DNA of 31,026 nt from Protostelium mycophagum (GCA_002081555.1 MZNV01000777.1:1-31026); one strand, 5' to 3'; positions 1-11,053 are shown, numbered from the stretch's first letter. Translations and numbers: made by a program. Notes: a model not told the origin generated them from the letters alone.

Positions 1-1
1 T

Positions 2-349
2 TTTTGAATTTGTGTTTGCTGTGCAATTTTCCATTGCATACACAATTGAATCTAAAGTGCGTTCAGCATCAAGTGCCCACAAGATTGCTCCGTCAAGCGT
101 AAAACTGTTTTCTGGAATTGAACCCTTTGCGGCAGACAATAGCTCTGGTAGCAGACCCTCGTATATGATCCTGCTGAGCAGTTTACTGTCTGTAATACCT
201 GCTTTTGAAGCTGTATTTTTGACCCATGTGACAAATTGATGTACACACTGATTTTGTTGTTGTACTGCTTTGTGCAATTTGTCAACCTCTTTTGGTTGAG
301 AAGTTGGGTCTTGAAATTGACGGTAAAACTCTGGTCTGAGTAGATCTTG
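2..349 (-). CDS. Retrotransposon gag-like protein, partial (runs off the left edge)
   Basis: A frame with no stop reads leftwards from about 349 to the window edge. Its middle and end have the Ty3/gypsy gag look: an aromatic/basic helix, then a segment with IIYEGLLPELL, then FTLDGAILWALDAE, matching the usual 'F..GL...L...V....P....TL..AI..A...E' pattern of the retrotransposon gag domain. The order and spacing are what I recognise; no zinc knuckle or reverse transcriptase is in view. The 5' end is unclear: the frame stays open upstream to about 390, but a poly-pyrimidine run ending in CACAAG at 347-365 could be an intron acceptor. It could be a live element, a relic or a domesticated gag; the missing downstream part decides. 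Confidence 0.55.
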
Positions 350-390
350 TGAAAGAAAAAAAAGTTCCTTAGAGTAAGTTTATTTTTATC

Positions 391-1049
391 TCAATAATGA
401 CATTAATATTGATATCAATATCAGTTCTGATATTTTTGATTTTCTATTTCAATCTTGTTTAATGGCTGTATATATCTGCACTGTAAAATGGGAGTCATGC
501 ATTTGTGATGCTTGTCAAGAGACAATTGCAGAGATTGTCAAAGACAAGACCTCTAAGTCCCCTATCTCTGATTTAAAAAAATCATATCATGTGGGCTGAT
601 GCACTGGGCTCCTTCAAAAAGTCTTGCTATCTTTCTCATTCCTGCCATCTCAACAGCTATCAACAAAGAAGCTAAAGACCTTAACCCTCCAACTTTAAAG
701 AACGTTATGATGTGACATTTTAATTGTAAATAAAATAAAAAATCCATTGTAAAGATAAATGCATTATAATAATCACAGTTATATTGGATTTTGTAATTGT
801 AGATGATTGTAATTATGTATGTAATAATTACAATTGACTTATCTTGATTCTAATTCAGAAGAAGAAGACACTTGTTCACAGTCTTGCAAACATCTCTTTG
901 TGGTTCTGAGTCCCTCAATCAATATTCTTCCGTTTGTAAGTCATAATTGACATTCCCATTTTTTTTCTGACGTCCGCCAGATCTGACCTGTTGGTTTCTT
1001 CTTTCTTTGTCGGGATTGGTTTCTTCTTTTCTGGACAGATCTACTCTCG
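391..1049. other. AT-rich intergenic stretch, no supported gene
   Basis: This 660-base stretch is AT-rich with runs of A and T and short open frames only. A minus-strand frame at 562-747 has no coding character that I trust. It separates the gag-like edge fragment from the EGF-7TM gene and presumably carries the promoter of the latter. Confidence 0.5.
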
Positions 1050-2496
1050 ATGAGGACGACATCTGTCCTCTTTGTTCTGATCCTGAGTATTAAGTGTGTG
1101 GTGTCTGACTGTTTTCCACCTTGTGAGAATGCGGGATCATGCATTTCTAAAGTAAGTGGATCATTCTATTCGTTCTGATAGGATTTGCAGGTCGATGCGG
1201 ATAACTCCACTTTGACAACCTATCAATGCAAATGCAGTTATTATTTTGATGGTCCTTCCTGCACCATTCCGTGGCACACATATCCAAAGTAACTAACACA
1301 TGTCATATCAAAAGGAGAACCGACCGTGATTGAGACTAGATACATGATCTATGTCAACATTTATGTGGCCTTTACGACCGTCGTTTTCTTTCTGGTCACA
1401 TGCTGGGCCTTTTACGAAATGTACAAAGGCAACAAGGGATTTTGGACAGAGTTTTCAGTCGGTTCATACGTCACCACCGTGGTGGCCGTAGGAGCTCTCA
1501 GTAAGACTTTTCATCCTTTCATCCTCTAATGTTTAGTGAGGGTCATTATGTGGAGTATTGATCCTCACACCATCAGAGGGATAATCAATTTGAACGCTTA
1601 TACCTTCTTCTTCTGCATTCCACTTGTTCTGTGGGCTTCTGGCGGTTTCGCACTGGCTGTCTGTTGGTGAAGCGTTGTATTGTGGTGGATCATTTCATTG
1701 ATGGGAAGCAGGATCGAGACTGTCCATGTTGCAAAGACTCTGGCGAAAAACAAGTGAGAACACATGACCGCTGTTATGTACTGATGATATTCAGAAAACG
1801 GTATCTACCTTATGGCTTGATAGGACTGGTGTTTTTGTTGTTCATGCCGACAGTCATCGTGCAGACCATTCTTCCAAATTTATTTGCCGCGAGCTTAGCT
1901 TTCGACATCGCAGGGCTCGTGTTATTCTCATTCTACATCGGTCTCACGTGAGGGCATTTGTGTTGCAGATGGATGATGACGTGTTCAGAACATATTTTGG
2001 GGTCAAGATGAAGAGAATATTCAAAGACAAACCCAAATTGGAATCTTTAAGAGGTTTCCTGCGTCGGGTAGACATTTGAATTTGTCAAGTGTGCTCATTT
2101 TCATCAGATAACCAACATGATGATTGGCATGACGATCACCTTCATTTTGACAATTGCGGCACTCTTCATATTTTTTTTTGCACCGATAGAACCGTATTGG
2201 TACCTCTCTTTCCACTTTGCATTTAGAGGTGAATCTTATATTATTGTCACGGGACTGGTCTGGCCAAAAATAGCTCAATCGAGTGAATGTCTATGTGTGT
2301 TACTGAACATCGCTCAGCAATAGAAACGGGTGCCTGCTGTTGCTTACTCTATGCTTTTCATCGCACAAAACCGCGGAAAACCAATCTGACGAGGGAGGGT
2401 TGTATCCCTGTTGCCATTACCACGCGAACAGGCACCACAAATGAAGAGTTGACACAAGAAGAAGGGGTTACTAAAAACGAACATGGGATCTCTTAA
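1050..2496 (+). CDS. EGF-domain, seven-transmembrane receptor-like protein
   Basis: Nine exons (1050-1151, 1191-1288, 1340-1500, 1537-1666, 1712-1753, 1795-1947, 1989-2067, 2108-2282, 2324-2496) join in frame into about 370 residues, with all introns 36-51 nt and GT-AG. A signal peptide (MRTTSVLFVLILSIKCVVS) is followed by one EGF-like module (residues about 21-60) with six cysteines: CFPPCENAGSC, then CKCSYYFDGPSC. After it come about seven hydrophobic helices, the first at MIYVNIYVAFTTVVFFLV and the sixth at MIGMTITFILTIAALFIFFF. The cytosolic tail holds a CCCLLY cysteine cluster that could be palmitoylated. The layout recalls EGF-7TM receptors, but the membrane part matches no GPCR class that I can name, and no GPS proteolysis motif is seen. 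The first acceptor (1190 or 1181) and the last donor are the least certain joins. A surface receptor or sensor is inferred. Confidence 0.75.
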
Positions 2497-2686
2497 AGAT
2501 GAATAAATTGATATCAGTAGTAATAGGAGAATATTACCGCACACAATACACCAACCGTTTCTACAACATGTTGTGCAAGAAGGTTACCTTTGGCGCGGCC
2601 AAATCGTGCGATCAACAAAGAGCTCTGATCTACAAATAGACTCATTTACTCTCAAAGACTCCTCACAAGATACATTTTATCATTAA

Positions 2687-3817
2687 TCACACAGGGACCT
2701 CCTCTCCCCCCATGTTATAAGATACGATCCTCTGCGAGTACAAGTCCACGGTGTAGTAATCCATTTGAAGACTTTGATTGAATGGGTCGAAATCGTCTGA
2801 TGGAGAGGGGTCCCCCTGGCCGGGCGAGAATGCTTCTGAAAAGCTCTCTTCTGGCAAGTATTGTTCCGAGAACTCGGGAACGTAACAGGAGTAACTTTCC
2901 GTTCCGGGTCCGAAATTTTGGGACGGATCCGAGATATTGCTTTCCGGCACCAAAACCTTTTGGACTCCACAACTTGCCAGGAATGACAGCACATGATTGA
3001 AGTCAAGACTATTGGCCATGTGGATGTCTTTGTAGGATGTTGGGGAATTGGCTGGACCTACTCTGTACTCGACAAATGACCACTCGTCCTCATATCCTTT
3101 CAAAAAGGAAGTCTACGCTCATAAGTATGTATCAAATGACAGTTGAACACTTACAATCCTCCTGTACTTTTGGCCTTTGAAAATCGCGTAGTGAAGACGT
3201 TTGTGCAAGGAGCCTCTGACACGGATCGCTCCTCGGCTGGGCTTCCAATACAAACCATCCGTATTGCCTGAGGGCAAAAATTTTCCTCTAAAGAGGTACA
3301 TGTATGGAAACTTGTGAACATGAGGGTTTTTGTGGTCTGAATTCATCAGAAATGTAAAGGTACCGCTCGACGAACCTATCACGGTCTGGCCGTATTCGAT
3401 ATATAGATCTTCTGGCACCTCTTCGCTCGTATTGACCGCGGTGAGCAATTGTTCCAGCAGTTCCTTCCATTGACGATCGTTCCAAGTCATGTCTCTTGCT
3501 TCAGGGAATAATATCTGCTCGACCCAATTTGTCGCAAGCTTTTGATCTGAGAATGATGAATAGTCAACACATTACTTACGCCTGCGTACGCAGATCTTGA
3601 AACTCCCGTTTGGGTATTACGCACCGCATTCTCCAAAAATCCACTCGCAAAGAGTCATACCGTGTCGCAAGAACTCCATATATTATTGTGGAAGCGAGAG
3701 AACCTTCTCGAGAATGAAGCCTGGGGTCTTCTCAAGTAAAGATGGAAAATCCCTACCGCACAAATTGATACCGTAGTTATCGCGGAAACGAAACCAAAGC
3801 GGCAAAAATCCCTGCAT
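2687..3817 (-). CDS. Unrecognised protein with acidic, serine/proline-rich C-terminus
   Basis: Two large exons are clear: one reading from about 3520 down to 3155 and one from 3112 to the stop at 2687, joined across a 42-nt GTAAGT...GCGTAG intron to give ...GQKYRRI-TSFLKGYEDEWSF. The middle, about 150 residues, is aromatic and basic (GLYWKPSRGAIRVRG, KRLHYAIFKGQKYRR), which suggests a compact nucleic-acid-binding or other folded domain; the last 110 residues are acidic and Ser/Pro-rich, as in activation regions. Further exons lie upstream: an open segment starting at ATG 3817 (MQGFLPLWFRFRDNYG) and one encoding FLRHGMTLCEWIFGEC that joins in phase to DQKLATNWVEQ. The joins between 3540 and 3720 are unresolved, and the true start may be higher, near 4049. 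I do not recognise the family; a transcription factor role is only a guess. Confidence 0.6.
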
Positions 3818-3899
3818 TGGTTCCAGACATCAGCTTTGGCAACAACAAAAACGATTTCTTGCGGGTCCATCAGAAGAGCTTTGACCAAATTTTACGGTC

Positions 3900-4663
3900 T
3901 GACTCCTTTTCCATTGGTAAACACAGCTCACACGGGCTTACCCGATGGAGGGCTTTGGTAATGTTGCCAGAGGAATGAACTTCATCTGAAAATAGGTCTT
4001 ACCTCTTTCGAGATGACCGTTTTAGGTGGAGATTTGCTTCTTTGCTCATTTATAAAACAATGTCTATCCCGAGAGTCTGGCGCAAACTACAGCTTTTGGT
4101 GTTGATCATTGCCCCGCTAAGATGTCGTCAATAAAAGTATTGACATGAACCGATGAGATTGTTTTGACTGGCTGGTTGATGCAGACGCCTCCAAATAGAT
4201 TGTGCGTTTCCAAGAATAATAGAAAAGGCAGAGATTTCAGGTAATCTCACTCACACACAGAATGTCTTCCCCCAGCAGACCACCGATTCGATAAATAGCT
4301 AACACAATTAGTATCTACTTCTGCGAAAGAGTGTCGGCAGAGGTACCAGTATCCTCGTATCTTGTAATATATCATCTCCAATCTCTTTTTGAACTCCAGC
4401 TCATCGTGGACGAGGATCGTCTTCAAGACCCAAATACCGCCTCACTGGCATCTACATCGTTGTAGAATCACATTGAACAGATTTTCAACAAGGCAGGGAA
4501 AAGACTTGGAAGTGCTGAATACTGTCTATAGTGTCCTCCTCTTATTCATCTTGGTCCAATCACAACCTGTGGTCAATGATGTCATGTATGGAAATCAAAT
4601 TTTGGGGGATTTCCAAGAAAGCCGTTTGGGCACAAGCGTTTGCACCGCACACATTTGAGCCAT
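3900..4663 (-). other. Minus-strand exon candidates, gene model unresolved
   Basis: Several stretches have coding character on the minus strand but cannot be joined with confidence. The best is at about 4330-4430, encoding DELEFKKRLEMIYYKIRG and then YWYLCRHSFAE; another at about 4130-4235 encodes LETHNLFGGVCINQPVK and ends in TGA. A possible start (MAQMCAVQTLVPK) sits at 4663, only 23 bases from the start of the divergent FHA-RING gene. Between the exons a sequence GTAGATACTAATTG...TTAG carries a textbook branch site (TACTAAT), but its acceptor is uncertain. It may be its own gene or the 5' part of the gene at 2687-3817. No family recognised. Confidence 0.35.
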
Positions 4664-4686
4664 CGCAACCTGCGAATTGACCATAA

Positions 4687-7284
4687 ATGGAGAAAGAGAC
4701 ACAGCTCAATGCCTCTAGTAACTCTATATTAACAGATTCCTCCTCAGTAAATGTCGAGAAGGAGACTCAGTCCACCGAATTAGAAGTGCCTGAAGATGGT
4801 TGTCCGGCTCATTTGATCAGAAGACGCAGAAAGATACAAGATGGAAACCTCCTCCCAAACGTAATTCACCTCAATAAGCAAGAGCTCACCATTGGAAGAA
4901 CAGCTTGCGACTAGTATGTCCGCCATGTTCGATTCGATTCTGATGATTCTTAGCGAGCTCGATTGTCCAACCAAGAAATGTATGATCTCACGAACACATT
5001 GCAAATTGACGACAACCACGGAGCAGGACGAGACTGGCAGATACAAATGGAAGATTAGCGATAACAAGAGTCTTAATGGGATTTTTCTGAATGACATCAA
5101 AATCGCAGAGTCCATTTTGGGGTGGGGAAAACGTTTTCCATTTTTTTACTTGATTTCAATCGTCGTCATATCGTCTGATCATCACTGTAATTGTCATAGA
5201 TGTTGACCTAAACAGAGACGGTGATGTGGTGACCTTTGGAGGAGGAGGAAACATGGCTCTTGGCATGGTGATCAGACAGCCTGATACTGAACTATCCTTC
5301 GTCATGCATTATAGAGGTACCGTGCCATCTCAAGAACAACCATTTTTAGTCGACAAGATGTGATCATGCAGGGAACACGTACGACGATGTCCAAGCATGC
5401 TTCCTCTGAACAACGGAGGCTCTTAGCACCTACCCCTTCTGAAACACACCAGTTTCGCCAGAGACAAAGAAAAGAAAAGCTGAGGCGGAGGCGAGGTTAG
5501 CAGCCGAAGAAACCTCCAAGAAACAAAAGATAGAGGACGAGTTGTTGTTACGAAAAAGATTAGAGTCTGACCTTGAAGCAAAACTCGCAGAGGTGGGTTT
5601 TTCCAAAAATACTTCTCTGTCATTTGAAAACACACGAAATGATATCTCCATACATTCGGTGCGATATCACAAACCTCCAAGGGGCATTGCGACATCACGT
5701 CATGATTACGCGTTGTATCGCGGAAATTGACGCGTTGTAGATCGCTGAAAAAGAAAAAAAAATAAAAGAAATGGAAGAGAGAGAATTATTGAAAGCAAAG
5801 GAAAACGAGACTTTCCAGGAAAAGTTAGTCGAGATGCAAGAGAAGTTGGCCAAAAATGAAGAGCTGGTGGAGGGGCACACAAGGGACATGGAGGAGAGGC
5901 AAAAGCAGGCTATGCTCGATTTAGAGGCTAAACTGGCTGAAAAAGACAAGAAGATCGCGGAGATCAGCCAGGTGACATCACTAGGATTTTTTTAAAAAGG
6001 TCACGGTAAAACTCTCGGTAATCAACGGGTTCATTACCGCGAGCTTGAGGATCTGGTCAAACCGCATATCTTTTTTTAACGAAGTTTATGATATCGTGAT
6101 GACGTCATGCTGACAAAGTGGAGATATCATTGGCAGAGAAGAAAGCGCTGGAGGATGAGTTCACATGCATTATATGTCAAGAATTAATTATGGTTGCGCA
6201 CACGCTTGAATGCTCACATTCTTTCTGTGCGCAGTGCGTCACTGATTGGCAGGCAAAGAAGAAGGTGAGAGATGGTTTACGAATCATAGTTATTCTACTA
6301 TCAACAAATTCCTGAACGCTGAAATCTTCCTCCGATTTTGTTCCAGAGTCAACAAAGCAATCTGGAGGAACATCCTCCTGTCAAAATCAGAGGTTCAACA
6401 CACGAATTTTCCATTGCACCTGTCAAAAATCTTGCACTTTGCACATATGAAATCTTTTTGTGATGGGAAATTGTGCAAAAAAACGGTAGAAAAAATCAAA
6501 TGCTGAAAAATGACAGCAATGTCCGTATTGTAGATCGCCAATAACCAAACCGGCGGTGCGTTCACGCACCGTTGATAACGCCATCAGCAAGCTCATCCCG
6601 TCACTCTCTGAACAGGTCCACATTTATTTTTCAAGTATATATTTTCTTATTATTTGAACGATTTTCACCGTAAACTCACAGTGAAAACAGGACAAAGAGG
6701 CATGGAACAAGAGACGAGAGAAATACGAGAAGTTTCAAAAAGACGAAGACATGTATAAAAAAATATCTGACATGGTCCAAACCGCCCGTCAGAAAGGTCT
6801 CAAGTTTCTGGACATCAAGAAGGCGTGGAACCCTGACGAGAAGAGAGTCTTCACACAAGGACTGGCGAGCTATAAGGTGGGTTTATAGCTCTTTCGAAAC
6901 CTGAGTGGCAACATGCAACAAGACTAAATCACAACTCTTTGCTTTGTAAAACCCGCGAACCAGCACAAAAACGTCAAGTACAGGCACACTTCTTAAAGCA
7001 CTGCAATCTCCTTACCACGCAATGCGGCGGTAACTCACGAAGATTAACGTGCGTGGCGACCTAGACCCTCACAGATACATTTTCTATCTTACATACCGCA
7101 GGGAAGAGCCAGAGCTGTCTACTGTGAAGCCACGGGGCTCTCGGTGCCCTTCACAAACCTCGCGACAGTGCAGCAGTTACGACTAGCCGCTCATAACATC
7201 GGGATGCCTCTGACAGTAGAACTGCAGAACAACTCCAATGATCTGAAGCGAAGACTGAAAGAGTTTATCGAACTATCAACATAA
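4687..7284 (+). CDS. FHA-coiled coil-RING E3 ubiquitin ligase, RNF8-like
   Basis: Assembled from short exons. Residues about 45-140 form an FHA domain: ELTIGR, then SRTHCKL, then SLNGIFLN hold the Arg, Ser-Arg-x-x-His and Asn-Gly positions that bind phosphothreonine; the DGDVVTFG strand closes it after an intron. A long charged coiled coil follows (about 5480-5970; KKQKIEDELLLRKRLESDLE and later). The RING finger has CIICQELIMVAHTLEC, CSHSFCAQC and CPYCRSPI, a C3HC4 set very close in spacing to human RNF8, which recruits Ubc13 at DNA breaks. Unlike RNF8, about 130 residues follow the RING, helical and basic at first, then a globular-looking end (GRARAVYCEATGLSVPF ... LKEFIELST) stopping at 7284. 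The exons between 5319 and 5460 are not fixed. A nuclear role in DNA-damage or mitotic ubiquitin signalling is inferred from the family. Confidence 0.85.
6001..6058. repeat. Diverged hairpin copy of the MITE-like family, inside an intron
   Basis: In the intron before the RING exon, CTCGGTAAT (6014-6022) pairs with ATTACCGcGAG (6033-6043), around a loop that keeps the ACGGGTTC core of the copies near 22 kb. A flank reading GGATCTGGTCAAAC is a degraded terminal repeat. See the copies at 21996 and 22282. Confidence 0.55.
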
Positions 7285-7676
7285 AATTTTTATTTACGTC
7301 CTCGGTCTAAAGGCTGTGATTCTGCAATGCCTCCATCGCCCACCAGAGCTGGGCAACTGCCTCAATAATTCGACCTATAAAATTTCAGCGAAATCTCTCC
7401 ACTTGAGATTTTGAATCTACAATCACATCTACAACGATGTAGAGAGGTTTTCGGAAAATCTGAAGTTTGGGAAATGGACAAAAATAGTGTGATTTTCTAA
7501 ACCGCAGGAAAATTACTCAAGTATAGAAGCAAATGGAAGGAATCACAAACAAAACTCCAACAAAAATATCTTTGAAACCCTGTCTATTTATATGTGTTTC
7601 ATGAGGACCTTTGGATTCTCAGATCAATGCGTCGGTGATCACAAAGTATGAGATCCTCTAGAGGCGACTTTTAAAG
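7285..7676. other. Intergenic, convergent 3' ends
   Basis: This lies between the stop of the FHA-RING gene and the stop of the minus-strand membrane protein. I see no gene. It holds the 16-base near-palindrome TCTACAACGATGTAGA at 7428-7443, whose inverted copy lies at 4451-4466 on the other side of the FHA-RING gene. Confidence 0.5.
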
Positions 7677-8702
7677 CTAATCCCAACTTTCTTCTGTTCG
7701 GATATGTACTGAAAGAAACTGATCTCGCCTGATCCTGCTCAGCATCGGCTCAGATGAAAACTTCTTACCGTTAAAAATACTCTTCCACAGACTAAACGTC
7801 TCAAATAAAGTACTGAAAATCCTGCAGGATTTTGTCAACCTCCTCCGAAAATTCACGAAAATACCTGAAATGAATTCTCTCATCGAAATTAGAATAGATG
7901 TGGATGTTCTTCCTGCCAAAGTGCTGTGAAAATAGCAGTTTCGTCCGCAAGCTTGAATGGGATTGGCAGACTACAACGACGTTTGGGTTGGTTGTATATC
8001 TGCTGTCACTTCTCGTCCATTCACGGAATGACCTTATGTTGTCTCTTTTCACAAAAGACATTGTATCTGTTATAATGTCTTCGTATGAAATGTTGTACTG
8101 AAAAGACTCAGAAAAATTATTTTTCCAAGTCCAAGATGTACCTTGTCTTGTATGTACATGGACACGAGAGGAGATCCTTCGACGATCAGTTTTGGTGGGG
8201 GATCAGTTTTGGTGTAGATCTCTACGGCTTTTTCGATCCTCTCCATGTGGGCGGTGGTCAATTCATCCTCTGGCTGTGGTCCATCTGGAACGATATATAC
8301 GCTTGCCGGCGCTAAACTTTCATCTGTACTTTTGAGACAGTATTTGAGATGACTACAATTGTATGTAAATGTCCTTGACTTTCATCAATTGTGACTAATT
8401 GAAGACTGACCATAGGTAGAGAATTTTCTGGCAAAGGTGTCAAGGCCTTGAGCAGGTAATAAGACGAATTGTATGAGGAAGATGATAACCACAGAAACCA
8501 AGATGAGAACTCTCGGCACTCTTTCTTTCCACGTGTCACCAAAGATCTACATCATTGATTCTATTTCCTTGTAATTTTGATGATTCTTTACTCTGAATGC
8601 CACAGTTGGTTTTCTAGGCAGTAGTCTAGTCTCTTCATCGACCTGTTTCACCTTTTTCTTCTTCACTTCAGTGGCATCGATCCTCTTTCGCCACCCCACC
8701 AT
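7677..8702 (-). CDS. Single-pass membrane protein with DUF218-like lumenal/extracellular domain
   Basis: Five or six exons join in frame. The start chosen is ATG 8702 (MVGWRKRIDATEVKKKKVK), a basic cytosolic head of about 40 residues. A membrane anchor follows (VPRVLILVSVVIIFLIQFVL), so the protein is type II. The rest, roughly 230 residues, resembles the DUF218 (YdcF/SanA-like) fold: a starting strand SVYIVPDG, a helix HMERIEKAVEIY, a strand PPPKLIVEGSPL, and NVVVVCQSHSSLRTKLLF in the place of the family's 'viVTs..H..Ra...f' motif. The usual Gly-Gly and acidic residues are poorly kept, so catalysis is doubtful. Exon joins at 8547/8590, 8260 and 7860 use GTAAAG, GTACAT and GTATTT donors. Family assignment is by pattern only. 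Confidence 0.7.
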
Positions 8703-8841
8703 CCTTCCGGATTTTTGGATTTCCGACACAAAACTCACCCATTTTACAACCCAAGAAATAAATATATTTATTTATTTAATGAGTTGGCAATCGCGATTGT
8801 AGATGTACCTTTTGGCGGGAACGAATTTTTAAAAAATTTCA

Positions 8842-9232
8842 AACGGCTCTCCGCAGATCAGATCACCAACCGCAAGAAGGACAACGGAGGCATAACCGCA
8901 AACAAGGTATGAAGAGGATTACACGTTGATCTTTAATCAAATGTATTGATATACTCCCTTCTTCTCAAGATCTCTTGGGTTGCGAGCAACGTTACCAACC
9001 GAACTCTGAAGGAATGATAGGAGAACCAATCTTGGGAACGCTCTCACTCCCTATCATCTACATCCAGGCTGATAGTCTCCCAGACATTACTACTCCTGGA
9101 CCAAGTCCATATCAACCCATCACAGATAATGATATGAACTCCAACCATCAAGATTTGAACCCTCCTCGACATTCAAACGGACAGAACACCCCCAAGGCCC
9201 CTCACGAAGAGAAAGAGTCTGGTCACAACTGA
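8842..9232 (+). CDS. Possible small proline/asparagine-rich gene, model uncertain
   Basis: A short open segment at 8842-8910 (DQITNRKKDNGGITANK) ends in a GTATGA donor and could be spliced at CTCAAG (8970) to a frame that stays open to 9232 and is rich in Pro, Asn, Asp and Ser. The phases of the two pieces do not match with the obvious splice sites: in phase, the second exon would read ISWVASNVTNRTLKE and stop. No start codon is certain and no domain is recognised. A TTTTGGCGGGAA motif at 8810-8821 lies just upstream. Confidence 0.25.
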
Positions 9233-9548
9233 CGAGACAAACCTCGCCGTTGCCCTTCATGCCTTCCCTCTAAACCTTCAACCGTCAAGACCCCTCTAGA
9301 TTCGAGGAGGATAAGTCACATGACCAACCCTGGCCTCGCCTTGCCTTGAGATTTGCGCTAGCTAACGCGAATTCACGGTAAGATGAAGCCAGGTCCAGTT
9401 TCTCGGTCATGTGTACTGCCATCTACAAGACCGAATGTTGGAAAACACCACCACAGCAAGAACCCTCACCCCAAAATCGCCAAAAATGACAGAGAGAAGT
9501 GACATTGACGGCCCAAAAGGTGATTTTGTTTATGGATTAAAAGAATTC
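9233..9548. other. Intergenic, no gene seen
   Basis: Mixed-composition spacer before the tRNA gene. The AAAA at about 9539-9543 reads as TTTT on the minus strand directly after the tRNA and serves as its likely Pol III terminator. Confidence 0.45.
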
Positions 9549-9620
9549 GCTCCTACCTGGGCTCGAACCAGGAACCTTTCGGTTAACAGCCGAACGCGCT
9601 ACCGATTGCGCCATAAGAGC
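9549..9620 (-). tRNA. tRNA-Asn (anticodon GTT)
   Basis: The reverse complement folds as a 72-nt cloverleaf without an intron. The acceptor stem GCTCTTA pairs with TAGGAGC (one G-U), the D arm is GCGC-AATCGGTA-GCGC, the anticodon arm TTCGG-CTGTTAA-CCGAA gives anticodon GTT, and the T arm CCTGG-TTCGAGC-CCAGG is perfect. A TTTT run follows after a few bases, as for Pol III. GTT anticodons are Q-tRNA substrates, so this transcript is a potential target of the transglycosylase encoded at 18.5 kb. Confidence 0.95.
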
Positions 9621-10617
9621 GGGTTGTGAACAGCGTCGAAGGTGAGTATTTTGCATATATTCGTGAAAAATAACTAGTTTGGACCGTATAGTATGTATCT
9701 ATTTTTAGATCAGCTCAAAAAATAGTCATTTCCCGTTTATTGAAAATTTTTCCCGTCAAAATTGCGATATTCATGTTCTGCTGGAAATTTATGTTTTTTT
9801 GAATGTTGCAAAATTTTTGTGGCCGTCAAGAGACGCACAAAGCATTCTTTTATGTGTTGAGCCAACTTTTTATGTCTCAGCCCTCAACGTTTAAAATAAA
9901 AATTCATCACGAAAAATCATTTCTGCAACAGAGATGCGGAAGCGAGTCACATTAAGGCTTCCATAAATTTGGTGCAATTTTTTAAATTAAAAGTCAATCA
10001 CAGCCAAACTAAATAGAACGTTCTGCACGACTTCAGAAACACCTTGTATATATGTTCACAATGTTCTTGCGTTTGAAAAATTTGGAGCTTCCCGCGAAGG
10101 TATTCAACCGGCTCATTTCTCACGGTAATTACCGCGCTTTTTTCAAGCGTCTTATTACCACAGCACATAATCACCAAATAAACACCAGAGTATTTCTAAT
10201 TTTATTTCACAATCAAATCACGCCTGTAATATCTCATTGTCTCATTGTACCAGCCAGTGAATATTTTGTTAAGAGGTTCTACTGTCTTGACCTCTTGAGT
10301 GTGGCAAGAGCGCATGCACACCAGAACCTGAAAAAGAAACTATAAATCAGATGAAGACAAGGATGTGATGAAAAGAACTCATGTCATGGTGGTTGGGAAG
10401 CGAAGGTTGCAAACTTTGGCACCACCTTTTTATCCATATGCAAATAATTATTGGATTGTTAGATTATGTGTAATTGTGACCAGATTGTATCATAAAGCCT
10501 CCAGAAATAACAAATGCTATCAAGTGATCGTCTTCATGACGTGTACGATCAGAGCCCACCTCCAGATCTTCATTACGAGGCGATCATACGAAAAGAAAAT
10601 TTTAAATCCTTGAAAAT
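9621..10617. other. Gene-poor AT-rich stretch with an uncertain open frame
   Basis: Mostly AT-rich spacer. A plus-strand frame at 10052-10345 (97 codons, Lys/Leu/His-rich, beginning MFTMFLRLKNLELPAKVF) is open but shows no domain, and the palindrome CGGTAATTACCG sits inside it at about 10123, of the kind seen in the MITE-like repeats. I do not call it a gene. Confidence 0.35.
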
Positions 10618-11053
10618 GAATGATGAGTCGTCCAAGCGTCAACCCAACAGCGGCTTAGGAAACCGATCACTATCCAAAATTTGTCAGGAGGAAAATCATT
10701 TTCAACACACCACAGACAGAAATACACAACGTCCATTGGTCTGGATCATCTCCATTCTGATTGATGTCACCTTGATTAGAATTTCGCTCGTTCTAATCAT
10801 CATCTTTTAATCCAAGAACAGGTGTTATGTCGCTTCGAATCACAAACGATCCCACAGGTGCAAACCTGGTGCCAGTCAAAGACGATGACCTCATAATTAT
10901 TCTCGTCGCTAACGCCTTTCTATTGGATCCAAACCGTCCCATGGCGCTACGCCCTGCCCCCGGCCGGCCTGGTACTATCACCCTACTCACTCTCCCCAGC
11001 ACCGGACGTCCTGCCTTGACAGGAGATTGGATTGTCAGCCAGACTCCCCACAT
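10618..11053 (+). CDS. Unassigned frames upstream of the Crinkler-like gene (possible 5' exons)
   Basis: Two adjacent open frames look partly coding. The first (10618-10810) begins MNDESSKRQPNSGLGNRSL and ends in a hydrophobic run (LVWIISILIDVTLIRISLVL). The second, from ATG 10827 to about 11053, encodes SLRITNDPTGANLVPV and a Pro-rich stretch, then meets a GTGAGC donor whose acceptor could be CTATAG at 11143. That donor leaves one base, whereas the exon starting at 11144 needs phase zero, so the link to the kinase gene is not proven. No ATG exists in frame in exon 11144-11416, so some 5' exon must be here. Confidence 0.35.
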
